The translations under genes and the position numbers were made by a program. From DASQZK01 sp963764345 (GTDB lineage Bacteria > Bacteroidota > Bacteroidia > Bacteroidales > GCA-2748055): a stretch of DNA of 64,000 nt. This document shows positions 49,517 through 59,153 of the stretch, one piece after another (position 1 is the first letter of the stretch; every line of letters begins with the position of its first letter). The notes below the pieces were generated by a model. It saw only the letters and a list, made by a program, of their open reading frames with translations, did no database searches and was not told the DNA's origin. The stretch spans positions 124,001 through 188,000 of the forward strand of contig CAVXSF010000002.1 in assembly GCA_963764345.1 (NCBI GenBank), written 5' to 3'.

Positions 49517-50335
49517 ATGAAAGAAGCGATTTTAACGAACAGAAAAATTCAGAAGAAGATCCTTGAGGTTGCTGAACTGGCCCAATATCTCTGGCAAAAG
49601 GGCTGGGCTGAACGGAATGCGGGAAATATTTCTGTCAACCTTACCGAACTGGTGAATTCTGAAATTAAGGACATGAAGCTTTACCCGGTCTTCGATCTCA
49701 CAAATGCCTATCCCTCCATAGCCAATGGTTATTTTTTTGTTACCGGAACAGGAAAAAGAATGCGTGACCTGGCACGTAATCCGATGAAGAATGCCTGTAT
49801 TATTAAAATGAACAGTAAGGGTAATCAATATCACATTATTTCAAAAAATAAGAATAATTTGTACGATTTCCGGCCGACTTCGGAGTTGCCGACACATCTG
49901 GCCATTCATAATGTCCTGGTAAAGACGAAATCACCAAACCGGGCAGTGGTCCATACACATCCGAACGAACTTGTGGCACTTACCCAGATAAAGGAATTCC
50001 AGGATGAAGAAAAGCTGAATAAGCTTCTCTGGGGAATGCATCCCGAATCCATGGTTTTTGTGCCTGACGGTCTGGCCCTGGTTCCATATATACTTCCCGG
50101 TACCACCAAAATAGCCGATGCCACCCTGAAACGCATAACCGATCATAACGTGGTGATGTGGGAGAAGCATGGTACTTTTGCTGTTGGCGAATCCGTATTT
50201 GATGCCTTCGACATGATCGATATCCTGTCGAAATCGGCACGTATCTTTTTTATGGTCCGGCAGTCGGGATATGAACCGGAAGGACTTACAGATCCGCAGC
50301 TTGATGAACTCAGAGCTGCCTTTCATACAAAATAA
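49517..50335 (+). CDS. rhaD: L-rhamnulose-1-phosphate aldolase RhaD
   Basis: 272 residues, class II aldolase fold. GNISVNL near the N-terminus, the zinc-binding HTHPNELVAL and a third His in EKHGTFAVGE are present. The enzyme cleaves L-rhamnulose 1-phosphate to dihydroxyacetone phosphate and L-lactaldehyde. It precedes the rhamnulokinase by 9 bp. The 222-bp gap from the GntR gene could hold its own promoter, but no clear box was identified. This is a second class II aldolase in the window besides the fused one at 17-19 kb. Confidence 0.92.
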   Translation: MKEAILTNRKIQKKILEVAELAQYLWQKGWAERNAGNISVNLTELVNSEIKDMKLYPVFDLTNAYPSIANGYFFVTGTGKRMRDLARNPMKNACIIKMNSKGNQYHIISKNKNNLYDFRPTSELPTHLAIHNVLVKTKSPNRAVVHTHPNELVALTQIKEFQDEEKLNKLLWGMHPESMVFVPDGLALVPYILPGTTKIADATLKRITDHNVVMWEKHGTFAVGESVFDAFDMIDILSKSARIFFMVRQSGYEPEGLTDPQLDELRAAFHTK

Positions 50336-50344
50336 GATAAGCAT

Positions 50345-51836
50345 ATGGCAGTAAATCATTTTCTTGCGGTTGACATGGGGGCTGAAAGCGGCCGCACTGT
50401 AGCCGGAATACTGGACGATAAGCACCTCTTCCTCGAAGAGGTTCACCGTTTTACTACCGGTATGATCGAACTTGACGGTCACTTTTACTGGAATATTTAC
50501 CGTTTCTATGAGGAGATTCTGAATTCGATCAGGATCTGCGAGAATGAAGATCAGATTAAGCCCGAATCTATAGGGATTGATACCTGGGGAGTGGACTTCG
50601 GTTTGCTTGCAGGTGACGGATCCCTTTGCCGCATACCTTACGCTTACCGGGATCCGCAGTCAGGGCTGGGTATGCAGGATTTTTTTGCTGAAAAAATGGC
50701 CTCCGAAAATATTTACATCCTTACCGGCATTGCCATGCAGCCATTTAATTCATTGTTCCATCTGTATGCCATGAAAAAGAGTGGCGATTTTGCACTTGAA
50801 AATGCAAAAAACCTGCTCTTTATTCCGGATATTCTCAATTATTTCCTGACCGGCATCCGGAGTTCTGAATTCACCTTTGCCACAACATCGCAGCTTTATA
50901 ATCCCATCAGCAAAGGCATGGGAAAAGAAGTTATTCAACCTGCTGGGCGTGGATATTTCGATCATGAGCGAGATCGTAGAACCGGGTTCTGTGATCGGAA
51001 TGATGCAGCCTTCAGTAGCCAGGCTGGTTGGGATTAACCCAATCCAGGTAGTGGCTGTATGCTCCCACGATACAGGCTCGGCCATCGTTGCTGTTCCGGC
51101 TGAAGGCGACGACTGGGCGTACATCAGCTCAGGAACATGGTCGCTAATGGGAGTTGAAAATCACCGGCCGGTAATCAATGCCAAAAGCTCGGAATACAAC
51201 TTTACCAATGAAGGTGGGGCTGCGGGAACCTACCGTTTTTTGAAAAACATCATGGGCTTGTGGCTCTTGCAGCAATGTCGTAAATCCTGGTCTAAATCAG
51301 GAAGAATGATCTCGTATGGCGACCTGGTTGAGATAGGGCAGAGTTCCCCACCGTTCAGAACCTTCATCGATCCCGATTATATGGGATTTTACAATCCCAT
51401 TGATATGCCGCTTGCTATTGATGAATATTGCCAGAAAACAGGCCAGGAATCTCCGCAGGCAATCGGAGAATATGTGAGGACCATCCTTGAAGGTCTCGCT
51501 TTCAAATACCGTTTTGTCCTCGATCAGCTCAATGAAATCTCCGGCAAGACCATCCGGAAAATTCACATTATCGGCGGCGGTACGCAGAACAAACTGCTCT
51601 GCCAGTTCACTGCCAATGTCACAGGCTTGCCGGTAATTTCCGGACCTGCTGAAGGAACGGCCGCAGGTAATCTGCTGATGCAGGCTTATGCACTTGGATA
51701 CCTGAAATCTCTGGAGGAGATCAGGGAAGTGGTGCGTAATTCATTCCGTCTGGAGATGTATGAGCCAAGGGATATCCCTGAATGGGAGCAGGCATATAAA
51801 AAATTCCTTCAGATCATGAAAAAGGATATGAAATAA
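50345..51836 (+). CDS. rhaB: Rhamnulokinase RhaB, frameshifted
   Basis: FGGY-family kinase. N-terminal FLAVDMGAESGRTVAGILD (phosphate-binding), GIDTWGVDFGLLAGDG, and C-terminal IHIIGGGTQNKLLCQFTANVTG (adenosine motif) identify RhaB. One extra base near 50919 breaks the gene: removing it joins NPISKG to WEKKLFNLLGVDISIMSEIVEPG. The restored protein is about 497 residues, full length for RhaB. It phosphorylates L-rhamnulose at O1 with ATP, feeding RhaD encoded just upstream. It ends 68 bp before rhaA. Confidence 0.9.
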
Positions 51837-51903
51837 GAATCAGCCTGGATTGCCATCTAAAAATATGGAATAAAGACTGGAAAACCTATAAAACACTTTT
51901 ACA

Positions 51904-53176
51904 ATGGATAAGAATACCAGAATTGAAAAAGCTTATGAAACAGCCAGGGAAAGATATGCTGAACTTGGCGTGGATACTGGTAAAGCGATGGAAAAACTAG
52001 ACCAGATATCCCTGTCACTTGCATTGCTGGCAGACGGATGATGTTGCCGGACTTGAAAAACCCGGTTCTACCTTGTCAGGCGGCGGGATCCAGGCTACCG
52101 GAAATTATCCCGGCAAAGCCCGGAATATCGATGAGATCAGGAAAGACATGGAAAAGGTATACAGTCTGCTTCCGGGAAAGCATCGCTTCAACATGCACGC
52201 CAGTTACGGTGACTTCGGAGGCCGTTTTGTAGACAGGGACAAGATTTCACCGGAACATTTTGAATCATGGGTTGAATGGGCCAATGACAAGGGTGTGAAA
52301 CTCGATTTTAATTCAACACTCTATTCCCATCCGAAATCGAATGACGGTTTTACGCTGTCCAGCCTCGATGAGAATATCCGGAAATTCTGGGTAGAGCATG
52401 TTAACCGTTGCCGCGAGATCAGTGCCTTCCTGGGAAGGGAAACCGGCTCCAGGTGTGTACACAATATATGGATCCCCGACGGAACCAAAGATCTTACCGT
52501 AAACCGGTATATCTACAGGGAAACCTTACGGAAATCCCTGGATGAGATCTTTGAAACGGAATATTCCGCCAGCGAAATGGCCGATTCCATTGAATCAAAA
52601 CTGTTCGGTATCGGTAGCGAGGCTTATGTTGTGGGAAGTCATGAATTTTATATGGGTTACGGACTGACCCGGAACAAAATGATTTGTATCGATATGGGTC
52701 ATTTTCATCCGACCGAGATGGTGGCCGACAAAGTATCTTCATTACTTCTTTTCTCCGATGAACTCATGTTTCACTTCAGCCGGCCGGTGAGATGGGACAG
52801 TGATCATGTCATCATCCTTGATGATCAGCTGGATGCCATGACGCAGGAAATTGTGCGTGCCAATGCACTCGACAAGGCCAATATCGGGCTGGACTTTTTT
52901 GATGCCAGCATTAACCGGATAGGTGCCTATATTATCGGCGCCAGGTCGACACAGATCAGTTTCCTGCATGCCCTGCTCGAGCCAACTACGAAGATCAGGG
53001 ACTATGAAAATGCAGGCTATGGCTTTGAAAAACTGGCGCTGTTGGAAGCCGCTAAAATCATGCCTTATGCCGATGTATGGAATTATTACTGCCTGAAGAA
53101 TGACGTTCCGGCAGGCTGTGAATATATCAAGGTAGTAAGGGATTACGAGGAAAAAGTCCTTTCAAAACGGTCGTAA
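51904..53176 (+). CDS. rhaA: L-rhamnose isomerase RhaA, frameshifted
   Basis: The start codon and first 38 or so residues (IEKAYETARERYAELGVDTGKAMEKLDQISLS) are in one frame; the rest (LHCWQTDDVAGLEKPGSTLSGGGIQATGNYPGK and onward) in another. Removing one T in TCACTTGCATTGC near 52019 gives ISLSLHCWQTDDV, the family start of the barrel. Metal and substrate residues (NMHASYGD, CIDMGHFHPTEMVADKVSSLLLF, HFSRPVRWDSDHV) are intact. About 424 residues when restored. It isomerises L-rhamnose to L-rhamnulose; a strong terminator follows. Confidence 0.92.
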
Positions 53177-53240
53177 GACGGAGACGAATTCACAGCAGGC
53201 ATGTTTGACTTTTGAAATGGAAGAAGCAGAAAATAAAAAG

Positions 53241-53276
53241 AGATGAGGTGTACTATTTTACACCTCATCTTTTTTT
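53241..53276 (+). terminator. Intrinsic terminator after rhaA
   Basis: AGATGAGGTGTA (53241-53252) pairs perfectly with TACACCTCATCT (53259-53270) around a six-base loop, followed by a T-run to 53276. It closes the rha operon. It lies 30 bp from the convergent oxidoreductase stop and could serve both directions. Confidence 0.92.
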
Positions 53277-53305
53277 ATACTATACCAGCACGCAGTCGTT
53301 GAGGG

Positions 53306-54298
53306 TCATTTCATCCGGTCTTCCTTGTAAACCATCCCTGCTTCTTGTCTTACTGCATCGAGCAATTGCATCAGCTGCAGGGTGAAGCCGGGAGACAGGA
53401 GGCCGGATTCTGTAAGACCCTTATCCAGGCAGTTCATCACTTCTTCAGCCTCATATTCATACCCGTTCATCCTGGTTTCAAAAGAGAATTCTTCGGGTTT
53501 TTGTCCATCCATGATCAGGGTCAGTGTGGATGGTTTAAACCATCTACGGTTGATGCAGATTCGTCCTTTCGTCCCGCAGATTTCAGCCGATGTGTCGGTA
53601 TGTGCGGTAAAGGTGCTAAGCAGGTTTGCCACAGCCCCGTTGCGATAACTGAAAACCATGCTGCAGCTCTCATCAACACCGGTTTCACCTATAATGGACA
53701 GGGCTTTGATCTTATCCGGGAACCCAAGTATCAGGAGGCTGAGAAAGACGGGGTAGATCCCGATATCCAATATGCTTCCCCCACCCATCTCCGGGTTGAA
53801 GAGTCTCCCGGCCGGATCAAATTCTGCTTTGAAACCGAAATCAGCTTTCAGAGCTTTCAGTTCCCCGATTTTCCCACTTTCGATGAACTCCATTGTCTTC
53901 ATGATGGTGGGAAGAAACCGGGTCCAGAGGGCATCCATATAAAAGACCTTTTTTTCTTTTGCCAGGGCAGCGAGTTCTTCAAATTGCATTGCATTGATCG
54001 TGACCGGCTTTTCGCAGAGAACGGCCTTTCCAGCGGTCAGGCATTTCTTCGTAAATTCATAGTGAAGGTGATGTGGGGTGGCTACGTATATTACATCCAC
54101 ATCCTGATCCTGAATCAGATCATCATAACTGCCGTACGAACGGGATGCACCGTACTGCCTGGCAAAGTCAGCGGCTCTTTCCATGTTTCTGGATCCTACC
54201 GCAAACAAAACACCCTTATCGGTTACAGACAGACCTTTGGCAAATTGGTGGGCAATCTTCCCCGGGCCGAGAATGCCCCAATTGTATTCATGTTTCAT
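53306..54298 (-). CDS. Gfo/Idh/MocA family oxidoreductase
   Basis: 330 residues. N-terminal Rossmann loop NWGILGPGKIAHQFAKGL, the AxPHHLHYEF region and EKPVTIN with the catalytic Lys are intact; the C-terminal alpha/beta domain has GGGSILDIGIYPVFLSLLI. Resembles the dihydrodiol dehydrogenase/1,5-anhydro-fructose reductase branch, oxidising or reducing sugars or inositols with NAD(P). It shares orientation with the aldo/keto reductase 110 bp upstream, but a dispersed palindromic repeat sits between them. Substrate not known. Confidence 0.88.
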   Translation of the reverse strand: MKHEYNWGILGPGKIAHQFAKGLSVTDKGVLFAVGSRNMERAADFARQYGASRSYGSYDDLIQDQDVDVIYVATPHHLHYEFTKKCLTAGKAVLCEKPVTINAMQFEELAALAKEKKVFYMDALWTRFLPTIMKTMEFIESGKIGELKALKADFGFKAEFDPAGRLFNPEMGGGSILDIGIYPVFLSLLILGFPDKIKALSIIGETGVDESCSMVFSYRNGAVANLLSTFTAHTDTSAEICGTKGRICINRRWFKPSTLTLIMDGQKPEEFSFETRMNGYEYEAEEVMNCLDKGLTESGLLSPGFTLQLMQLLDAVRQEAGMVYKEDRMK

Positions 54299-54314
54299 GG
54301 TATGATTAAATAAA

Positions 54315-54363
54315 GTAACCTTATATTAATCGATCATGTGTGGTTCTCCCGCACGAGCGGGAC
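54315..54363 (-). repeat. Dispersed repeat with CCCGC hairpin, copy 1
   Basis: Read on the minus strand this is GTCCCG-CTCGTGCGGGAG-AACCA..CATGAT..AT..TATAAGGTTAC. The same order, about 48 bp, appears on the plus strand at 61335-61382. The 5' part folds as a CCCGC/GCGGG hairpin. It lies between the oxidoreductase start and the aldo/keto reductase stop. Confidence 0.7.
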
Positions 54364-54409
54364 AAGCTATTCTACCTCTAAAATCAAAATTATTATAGAA
54401 TGAAAAATT

Positions 54410-55402
54410 TTAACTTTTCAGAATGGAATTGATCTGGTTCAGCTCATCATCCGAAAAATGACGGTTTCCGAGCATCTCCAGGTTATCATCGAGCTGTTTT
54501 ACACTGCTGGCGCCAATGAGAACGGACGTGATCCGGGGATCTTTCAGGATCCAGGCCAGCGCCATCTGAGCCAGTGACTGACCTCTTTTCCCCGCCAGTT
54601 GGTTCAGTTTTCCTATTTTTTCAAGTTTGTCAGGGGTTATCTGTTCTTTTTTCAGAAATCCGTGTTCCTTGCTGGCCCTGGATCCTTCAGGGATTCCCCC
54701 AAGGTATTTGTCGGTAAGCATACCCTGGGCGAGAGGCGAGAAAGGAATACATCCCACACCTTTGTCCTGAAGGACATCGAGAAGACCGTCCTCTACCCAC
54801 CGTTCAAACATGGAATATTTGGGTTGATGGATCAGACAGGGCGTTCCGAGTTCATTCAGGATGTCCAGTGCCTTTCTGGTCTGCTCTGCATTGTAATTGG
54901 ATATGCCCGCGTATAAGGCTTTTCCCTGTCTGACAATATGATCGAGAGCCTTCATGGTTTCTTCCAGTGGCGTTTCGGGGTCGGGCCGGTGATGGTAGAA
55001 AATGTCGACATATTCAAGCCCCATCCGTTTCAGGCTTTGATCTAAACTGGAAACCAAATATTTACGGGATCCCCAGTCACCATATGGGCCGGGCCACATG
55101 TAGTAGCCTGCCTTACTTGAAATGATCATCTGATCACGGTATGATCTGAAATCTGCCTTCAGGATCCTTCCGAAATTTTCTTCTGCAGAACCGGCAGGAG
55201 GGCCATAATTGTTGGCAAGGTCAAAATGGGTGATGCCGCAGTCGAAGGCGTGCCTTACGATGCTGCGTCCGTTCTCGAATACATCCACGCCACCGAAGTT
55301 GTGCCATAATCCCAGCGATATGGCAGGTAGTTTTACTCCGCTCACACCACAACGGTTATAGGTCATATTATCATAACGTTTCTCAGAAGGTTTGTGTATC
55401 AT
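54410..55402 (-). CDS. Aldo/keto reductase, YghZ-like
   Basis: 330 residues. ITHFDLANNYGPPAGSAEENFG carries the catalytic Asp and Tyr, ISSKAGYYMWPGPYGDWGS the Lys region, YVDIFYHHRPDPETPLEE the His; the MWPGPYGDWGSRKYL insertion is characteristic of the L-glyceraldehyde 3-phosphate reductase (YghZ/Kv-beta-like) subgroup. The YghZ-type enzymes detoxify L-glyceraldehyde 3-phosphate and methylglyoxal, a plausible companion to nearby aldolases. Its start diverges from the DUF2264 gene 90 bp away. Confidence 0.9.
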   Translation of the reverse strand: MIHKPSEKRYDNMTYNRCGVSGVKLPAISLGLWHNFGGVDVFENGRSIVRHAFDCGITHFDLANNYGPPAGSAEENFGRILKADFRSYRDQMIISSKAGYYMWPGPYGDWGSRKYLVSSLDQSLKRMGLEYVDIFYHHRPDPETPLEETMKALDHIVRQGKALYAGISNYNAEQTRKALDILNELGTPCLIHQPKYSMFERWVEDGLLDVLQDKGVGCIPFSPLAQGMLTDKYLGGIPEGSRASKEHGFLKKEQITPDKLEKIGKLNQLAGKRGQSLAQMALAWILKDPRITSVLIGASSVKQLDDNLEMLGNRHFSDDELNQINSILKS

Positions 55403-55492
55403 GGCTTATGTCGTTTTTGTTCGGGTAACAATGTTAAGGAATTCGGCCTGAATCGACAATTTTTTTAGTATTTTTCGGAAAAATCTTTACGA

Positions 55493-56752
55493 ATGAAACG
55501 CAGGAATTTTCTCGTATCCCTGCCTCTTGCAGGAATTTTTCCTGTGATTGCTGCAGGCATGAGACCTTCACCGGCCATCCTTGCCGGAAATTTTCAGCAA
55601 CCTGGTGAAGGGATGAGCCGGGACTACTGGCTTAGTGTCCTGGAACGGATTGCGAAACCTGTTCTGACCAATCTTGCAGCAGGCACGCTCCGGGAGAATA
55701 TGCCTGTTGAAGCCAGGGAAGGACATGACACATCACGCAGGCTGGTGTCTCATCTTGAGGCTTTCGGAAGATTAATGGCCGGAATAGCGCCCTGGCTGGC
55801 CTGTACCGGTATGGCAGGTGAAGCTGAACAAAATCTCCGTAAAACCATCCTGGACGATTACTATAAGGCTATTGACCATGCCGTAGATCCATCATCTCCA
55901 GACTTTATGAACTTCACCCAGGGTGGCCAGCCCCTGGTCGATGCTGCCTTCCTGGCGCAGGGCCTGCTAAGGGCTCCGAAAGTGATGTTCGATCCTTTGC
56001 CGGAAAAAACCAGGGTTAATCTTAGGAATGCTTTTCTGTCAACACGGGTTATCAATCCGCCTTACAACAACTGGTTGCTTTTTACCGCACTGGTAGAGGC
56101 TGCGCTGATGGAATTTTATGATGAAGGTGATATGGTCAGGATCAGCTATGCCGTCAATAAACATAATGAATGGTATGTAGGCGACGGAACGTATGGCGAC
56201 GGTTCCTCATACCACTGGGATTACTACAATTCATATGTGATACAGCCTATGCTTGTTGATCTGGGTGCTGTGCTCGTAAAACACGACAAGGCAAAGCGAG
56301 AGTGGTATGACCAGATCCTGGAAAGAGCCCGGAGGTATGCTGCTGTACAGGAAAGGCTGATCTCTCCGGAAGGTACCTTCCCGGCATTTGGCCGGTCTAT
56401 TGCCTATCGTTTCGGAGCACTTCAGGATCTGGCACAGATGACGCTGCTGGAAAACCTGCCAGAACATGTGTCTTTCGGTCAGGTGAAGTCGGCAATGTCG
56501 GCAGTGATCAATCGTATGATTGAAGCGCCCGGCACTTTCGATGACCAGGGTTGGCTGAAGATTGGCTTTTGCGGAGCACAGGCCGGGATCGGAGAGACAT
56601 ATATTTCCACCGGCAGCCTTTATCTCTGCAGTGAGGGGTTGTTACCTCTCGGACTACCGGCCGACCATGATTTCTGGACTTCACCCTTTACCGACTGGAC
56701 CTCCAGAAAAGCATGGTCAGGACAGGCATTCCCTATTGATCATGCTATTTAA
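55493..56752 (+). CDS. DUF2264 family exported protein
   Basis: 419 residues. The N-terminus MKRRNFLVSLPLAG has an RRxFL Tat-type motif with a hydrophobic stretch. The helical body (HDTSRRLVSHLEAFGRLMAGIAPWLA, FTQGGQPLVDAAFLAQGLLRAP, NNWLLFTALVEAALM, WYVGDGTYGDGSSYHWDYYNSYVIQPMLVD) matches DUF2264, an (alpha/alpha)-barrel family linked to uronic-acid polysaccharide breakdown. The catalytic role is not established. A GH88 hydrolase follows 25 bp later, so the two probably act on the same oligosaccharide. Confidence 0.88.
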   Translation: MKRRNFLVSLPLAGIFPVIAAGMRPSPAILAGNFQQPGEGMSRDYWLSVLERIAKPVLTNLAAGTLRENMPVEAREGHDTSRRLVSHLEAFGRLMAGIAPWLACTGMAGEAEQNLRKTILDDYYKAIDHAVDPSSPDFMNFTQGGQPLVDAAFLAQGLLRAPKVMFDPLPEKTRVNLRNAFLSTRVINPPYNNWLLFTALVEAALMEFYDEGDMVRISYAVNKHNEWYVGDGTYGDGSSYHWDYYNSYVIQPMLVDLGAVLVKHDKAKREWYDQILERARRYAAVQERLISPEGTFPAFGRSIAYRFGALQDLAQMTLLENLPEHVSFGQVKSAMSAVINRMIEAPGTFDDQGWLKIGFCGAQAGIGETYISTGSLYLCSEGLLPLGLPADHDFWTSPFTDWTSRKAWSGQAFPIDHAI

Positions 56753-56777
56753 TTATCATAACCAAAAGCCTATAACC

Positions 56778-57978
56778 ATGAAAAGATTCCAGCCCTTTGT
56801 AATGTTCGGCACGCTTTGCATATTCATTTTCTCATGTACTCCCGCAGATAAAAAAGAACGGGAACTGAAGTCCTTTATCAATGATCAGCTCAGTTTCGCC
56901 ATCGATCAGTACAAAGGCATGGAAGAAGCACTTCCCGATTCGGTAATGCCCAGAACAACAGATAAAGACGGGAATCTTCTTACCAGCGGCGTAAACTGGT
57001 GGTGTTCCGGTTTTTATCCCGGAACCATGTGGTACCTGTATGAATATTCGGGTGATGAAGCGCTGAGGACTATTGCTACTAACAGGACCATGCTCATCGA
57101 ACCCGAGAAAAACAATAGAGGCACACATGATTTGGGCTTTGAGCTTTATTGCAGTTTTGGTAATGCTTATCGTATTACTGAAGAACCGAAATATAAAGAC
57201 ATTCTCGAAACAGGTGCCCGCAGCCTGGCAACCAGGTTTAACCCCGTGGTCGGCTGTATAAAGTCATGGGATAATGACAAATGGGAATTCCCGGTAATCA
57301 TCGACAATATGATGAATCTCGAATATCTCTACTGGGCTGCCAAAGCCACCGGCGATGAGGATTTTTACAATATCTGTGTCAGGCACAGCAACACCACCAT
57401 GGCGAATCATTTCAGACCGGATTACAGCTCCTGGCACCTGGTTAATTACGATACCCTTACCGGGCAGGGTCCTCGGGAAACAGACCGTTCAGGGGTATTC
57501 CGATTCATCTGCATGGGCCAGGGGCCAGTCATGGGGACTCTACGGGTATACCGTAGGTTACCGCGAAACACATGATACTGCATACCTTAATCAAGCCGTT
57601 CACATTGCAAAATTCCTGCTGGGTAATCCAAACATGCCCAAAGACATGGTACCCTACTGGGATTATAATGATCCGGCTATACCCAATACATACAGGGATG
57701 CTTCTGCTGGTTCCATCATGGCTTCCGCCCTCATCGAACTGTCCGCCTATGCCGGTATTGCCGATTCAACGTTGTTTATCAATAGTGCCATAAAAACCTT
57801 ACACACCCTCGGATCTGACGAATACCGGGCAAAATCAGGTGAAAACGGCCATTTCATCCTGAAACACAGTGTAGGTTCCCTGCCTGGCAACAGCGAGGTG
57901 GATGTGCCTCTGACCTATGCCGATTATTATTTTGTTGAGGCGCTGTTGCGTTTGAAGGAAAGACTGGAACAGGATTGA
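56778..57978 (+). CDS. GH88 unsaturated glucuronyl hydrolase, frameshifted lipoprotein
   Basis: Start ATG 56778. The lipobox IFSC follows a short hydrophobic signal, implying a lipoprotein. GH88 marks: WWCSGFYPGTMWYLYEYSGD, HDLGFELYCSFGNAYR, FPVIIDNMMNLEYLYWAAKATGDE, and SDSSAWARGQSWGLYGYTVGYRET. One extra G near 57468 breaks the frame; removing it gives DTLTGQVLGKQTVQGYSDSSAWARGQ. About 400 residues restored. GH88 hydrates 4,5-unsaturated uronic acids from lyase products, and GH105 paralogues act on rhamnogalacturonan fragments, which would yield rhamnose for the nearby rha operon (inference). Confidence 0.88.
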
Positions 57979-58044
57979 CGGAATATATTTTGACGAGATT
58001 TATCGGGCTTGGTCTATGTCTTATGAATAAGATCATCAGATGCC

Positions 58045-58947
58045 TTAATAGAATCTATCCTCTTTCCATTGTTCCGGATTACGTCTGATGTAATTTGAAA
58101 TTCTTTCAAATCCTTCATCATCCCTGATAATACGGTCATAAAACCGTTCCTGCCAGCCAAAATCAGGATCGGTTCTTCTGGCCTGTTTGGTGACGGCAGA
58201 TTTGAATCCCCGTAAAATGGATCCAAGGTTTTTACGTTGTGGTCCAAAACGATTTTTGGAAGGGGAAATATTTTTTCCGTTTGATTTTTGATGCATGTTT
58301 GGGTTTTGATGCATGTTTGGGTTTTGATCGTTGTTTGATGTTGATTTTGATGGTGGAAATGGGTTTAATGGTGGAAATGGGTTTAACGTAGAGACGTGAT
58401 GCATCACGTCTCTACAATCCCCCGCACGATCCCGTGGACAATCCCGTGGACAATCCCGTGGACAATCCCGTGGACAATCCCGCGGACAATCCCGTGGACA
58501 ATCCCGTGGACAATCCCCCGAACGATCCCCCGGACAATCCCCCGCACGATCCCCCGGACAATCCCCCGGACAATCCCCCGCACGATCCCTCATGCATTCT
58601 CCCTCACAAACCGGATTAATATCAGATCCATTTCCAAAACCGGATATATTACCGGAATTGTACCGGTTCTTCCCTATGATTAAAATGCCATGAAAATGAT
58701 TTGGCATGACAATGAATTGACCGAGGGTTAGATTCATATCGGGACGTAATTCCGGCGTTTTTATCCATTCGTCGTACACCATTTTTCCGATTTCAGATAA
58801 CAGCATTCTATCTTGCCTGATTTCCCCGAAAAAATGTTGACGGTTCTTTGCGCAGATGGTGATGTAATACCCTGCATTCCAGGTATAGTCCCAGTTTCTC
58901 AGCCGGCAGGTCTCAATTCTGTATTTATTATGGTATTTATGGTTCAT
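58045..58947 (-). CDS. REP-associated tyrosine transposase (RAYT) with expanded repeat linker
   Basis: 300 residues against about 180-200 for the family. Residues 1-92 carry the Y1-transposase N-terminal fold with the HUH pair in MPNHFHGIL (His-84, His-86); residues 240-300 have NLGSILRGFKSAV..WQERFYDRIIRDDEGFERISNYIRRNPEQW with candidate catalytic Tyr. Between them about 145 residues are made of repeats: roughly 14 units of a 12-bp sequence (CPRD, CPGD, RAGD), two 18-19 bp duplications, and a 28-bp palindrome at 58388-58415. Such enzymes cut and join single-stranded palindromes (REPs). The insertion may inactivate it. Confidence 0.85.
   Translation of the reverse strand: MNHKYHNKYRIETCRLRNWDYTWNAGYYITICAKNRQHFFGEIRQDRMLLSEIGKMVYDEWIKTPELRPDMNLTLGQFIVMPNHFHGILIIGKNRYNSGNISGFGNGSDINPVCEGECMRDRAGDCPGDCPGDRAGDCPGDRSGDCPRDCPRDCPRDCPRDCPRDCPRDCPRDRAGDCRDVMHHVSTLNPFPPLNPFPPSKSTSNNDQNPNMHQNPNMHQKSNGKNISPSKNRFGPQRKNLGSILRGFKSAVTKQARRTDPDFGWQERFYDRIIRDDEGFERISNYIRRNPEQWKEDRFY
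58388..58415. repeat. Perfect 28-bp GTAGAG-family palindrome inside the RAYT gene
   Basis: GTAGAGACGTGATG and its exact reverse complement. The same core (AGACGTGA-AGCA-TCACGTCT) is in repeat array 1 at 1367-1386, and the related GTAGAGGCACGCC hairpins are at 2794-2811 and 11259-11276. Confidence 0.9.
58425..58590. repeat. 12-bp tandem repeat within the RAYT coding region
   Basis: Roughly 14 tandem copies of a 12-mer (GGACAATCCCGT, drifting to GGACAATCCCCC and ACGATCCCCCGG). The unit is a multiple of three, so all six frames stay open. It encodes Asp-Cys-Pro-Arg-type repeats in the RAYT frame. Confidence 0.9.
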
Positions 58948-59153
58948 GGCCTGACATTAATTAGAGATGGTGTACTTAATGTCAGATTTCCTGAAAAATC
59001 AGCGTCACATCCACAACAATTTTTGTCAGGTGAATAAGCCAGTCTGATATTGCAGGATGCAACGCGGAAATGAATTTAAGATATCGTCGGGTCACTGATG
59101 AGATTCAATGACCGGCTACGAGGTAAGGACAGAATAAAAACGGGCAGAAAAAT

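Noticed and set aside
58396..58683. Several other long frames across the RAYT repeat, for example a Thr-Ile-Pro-Trp repeat on the plus strand
   Set aside because: A 12-bp repeat without stops opens every frame; only the frame with the HUH and Tyr motifs is meaningful.
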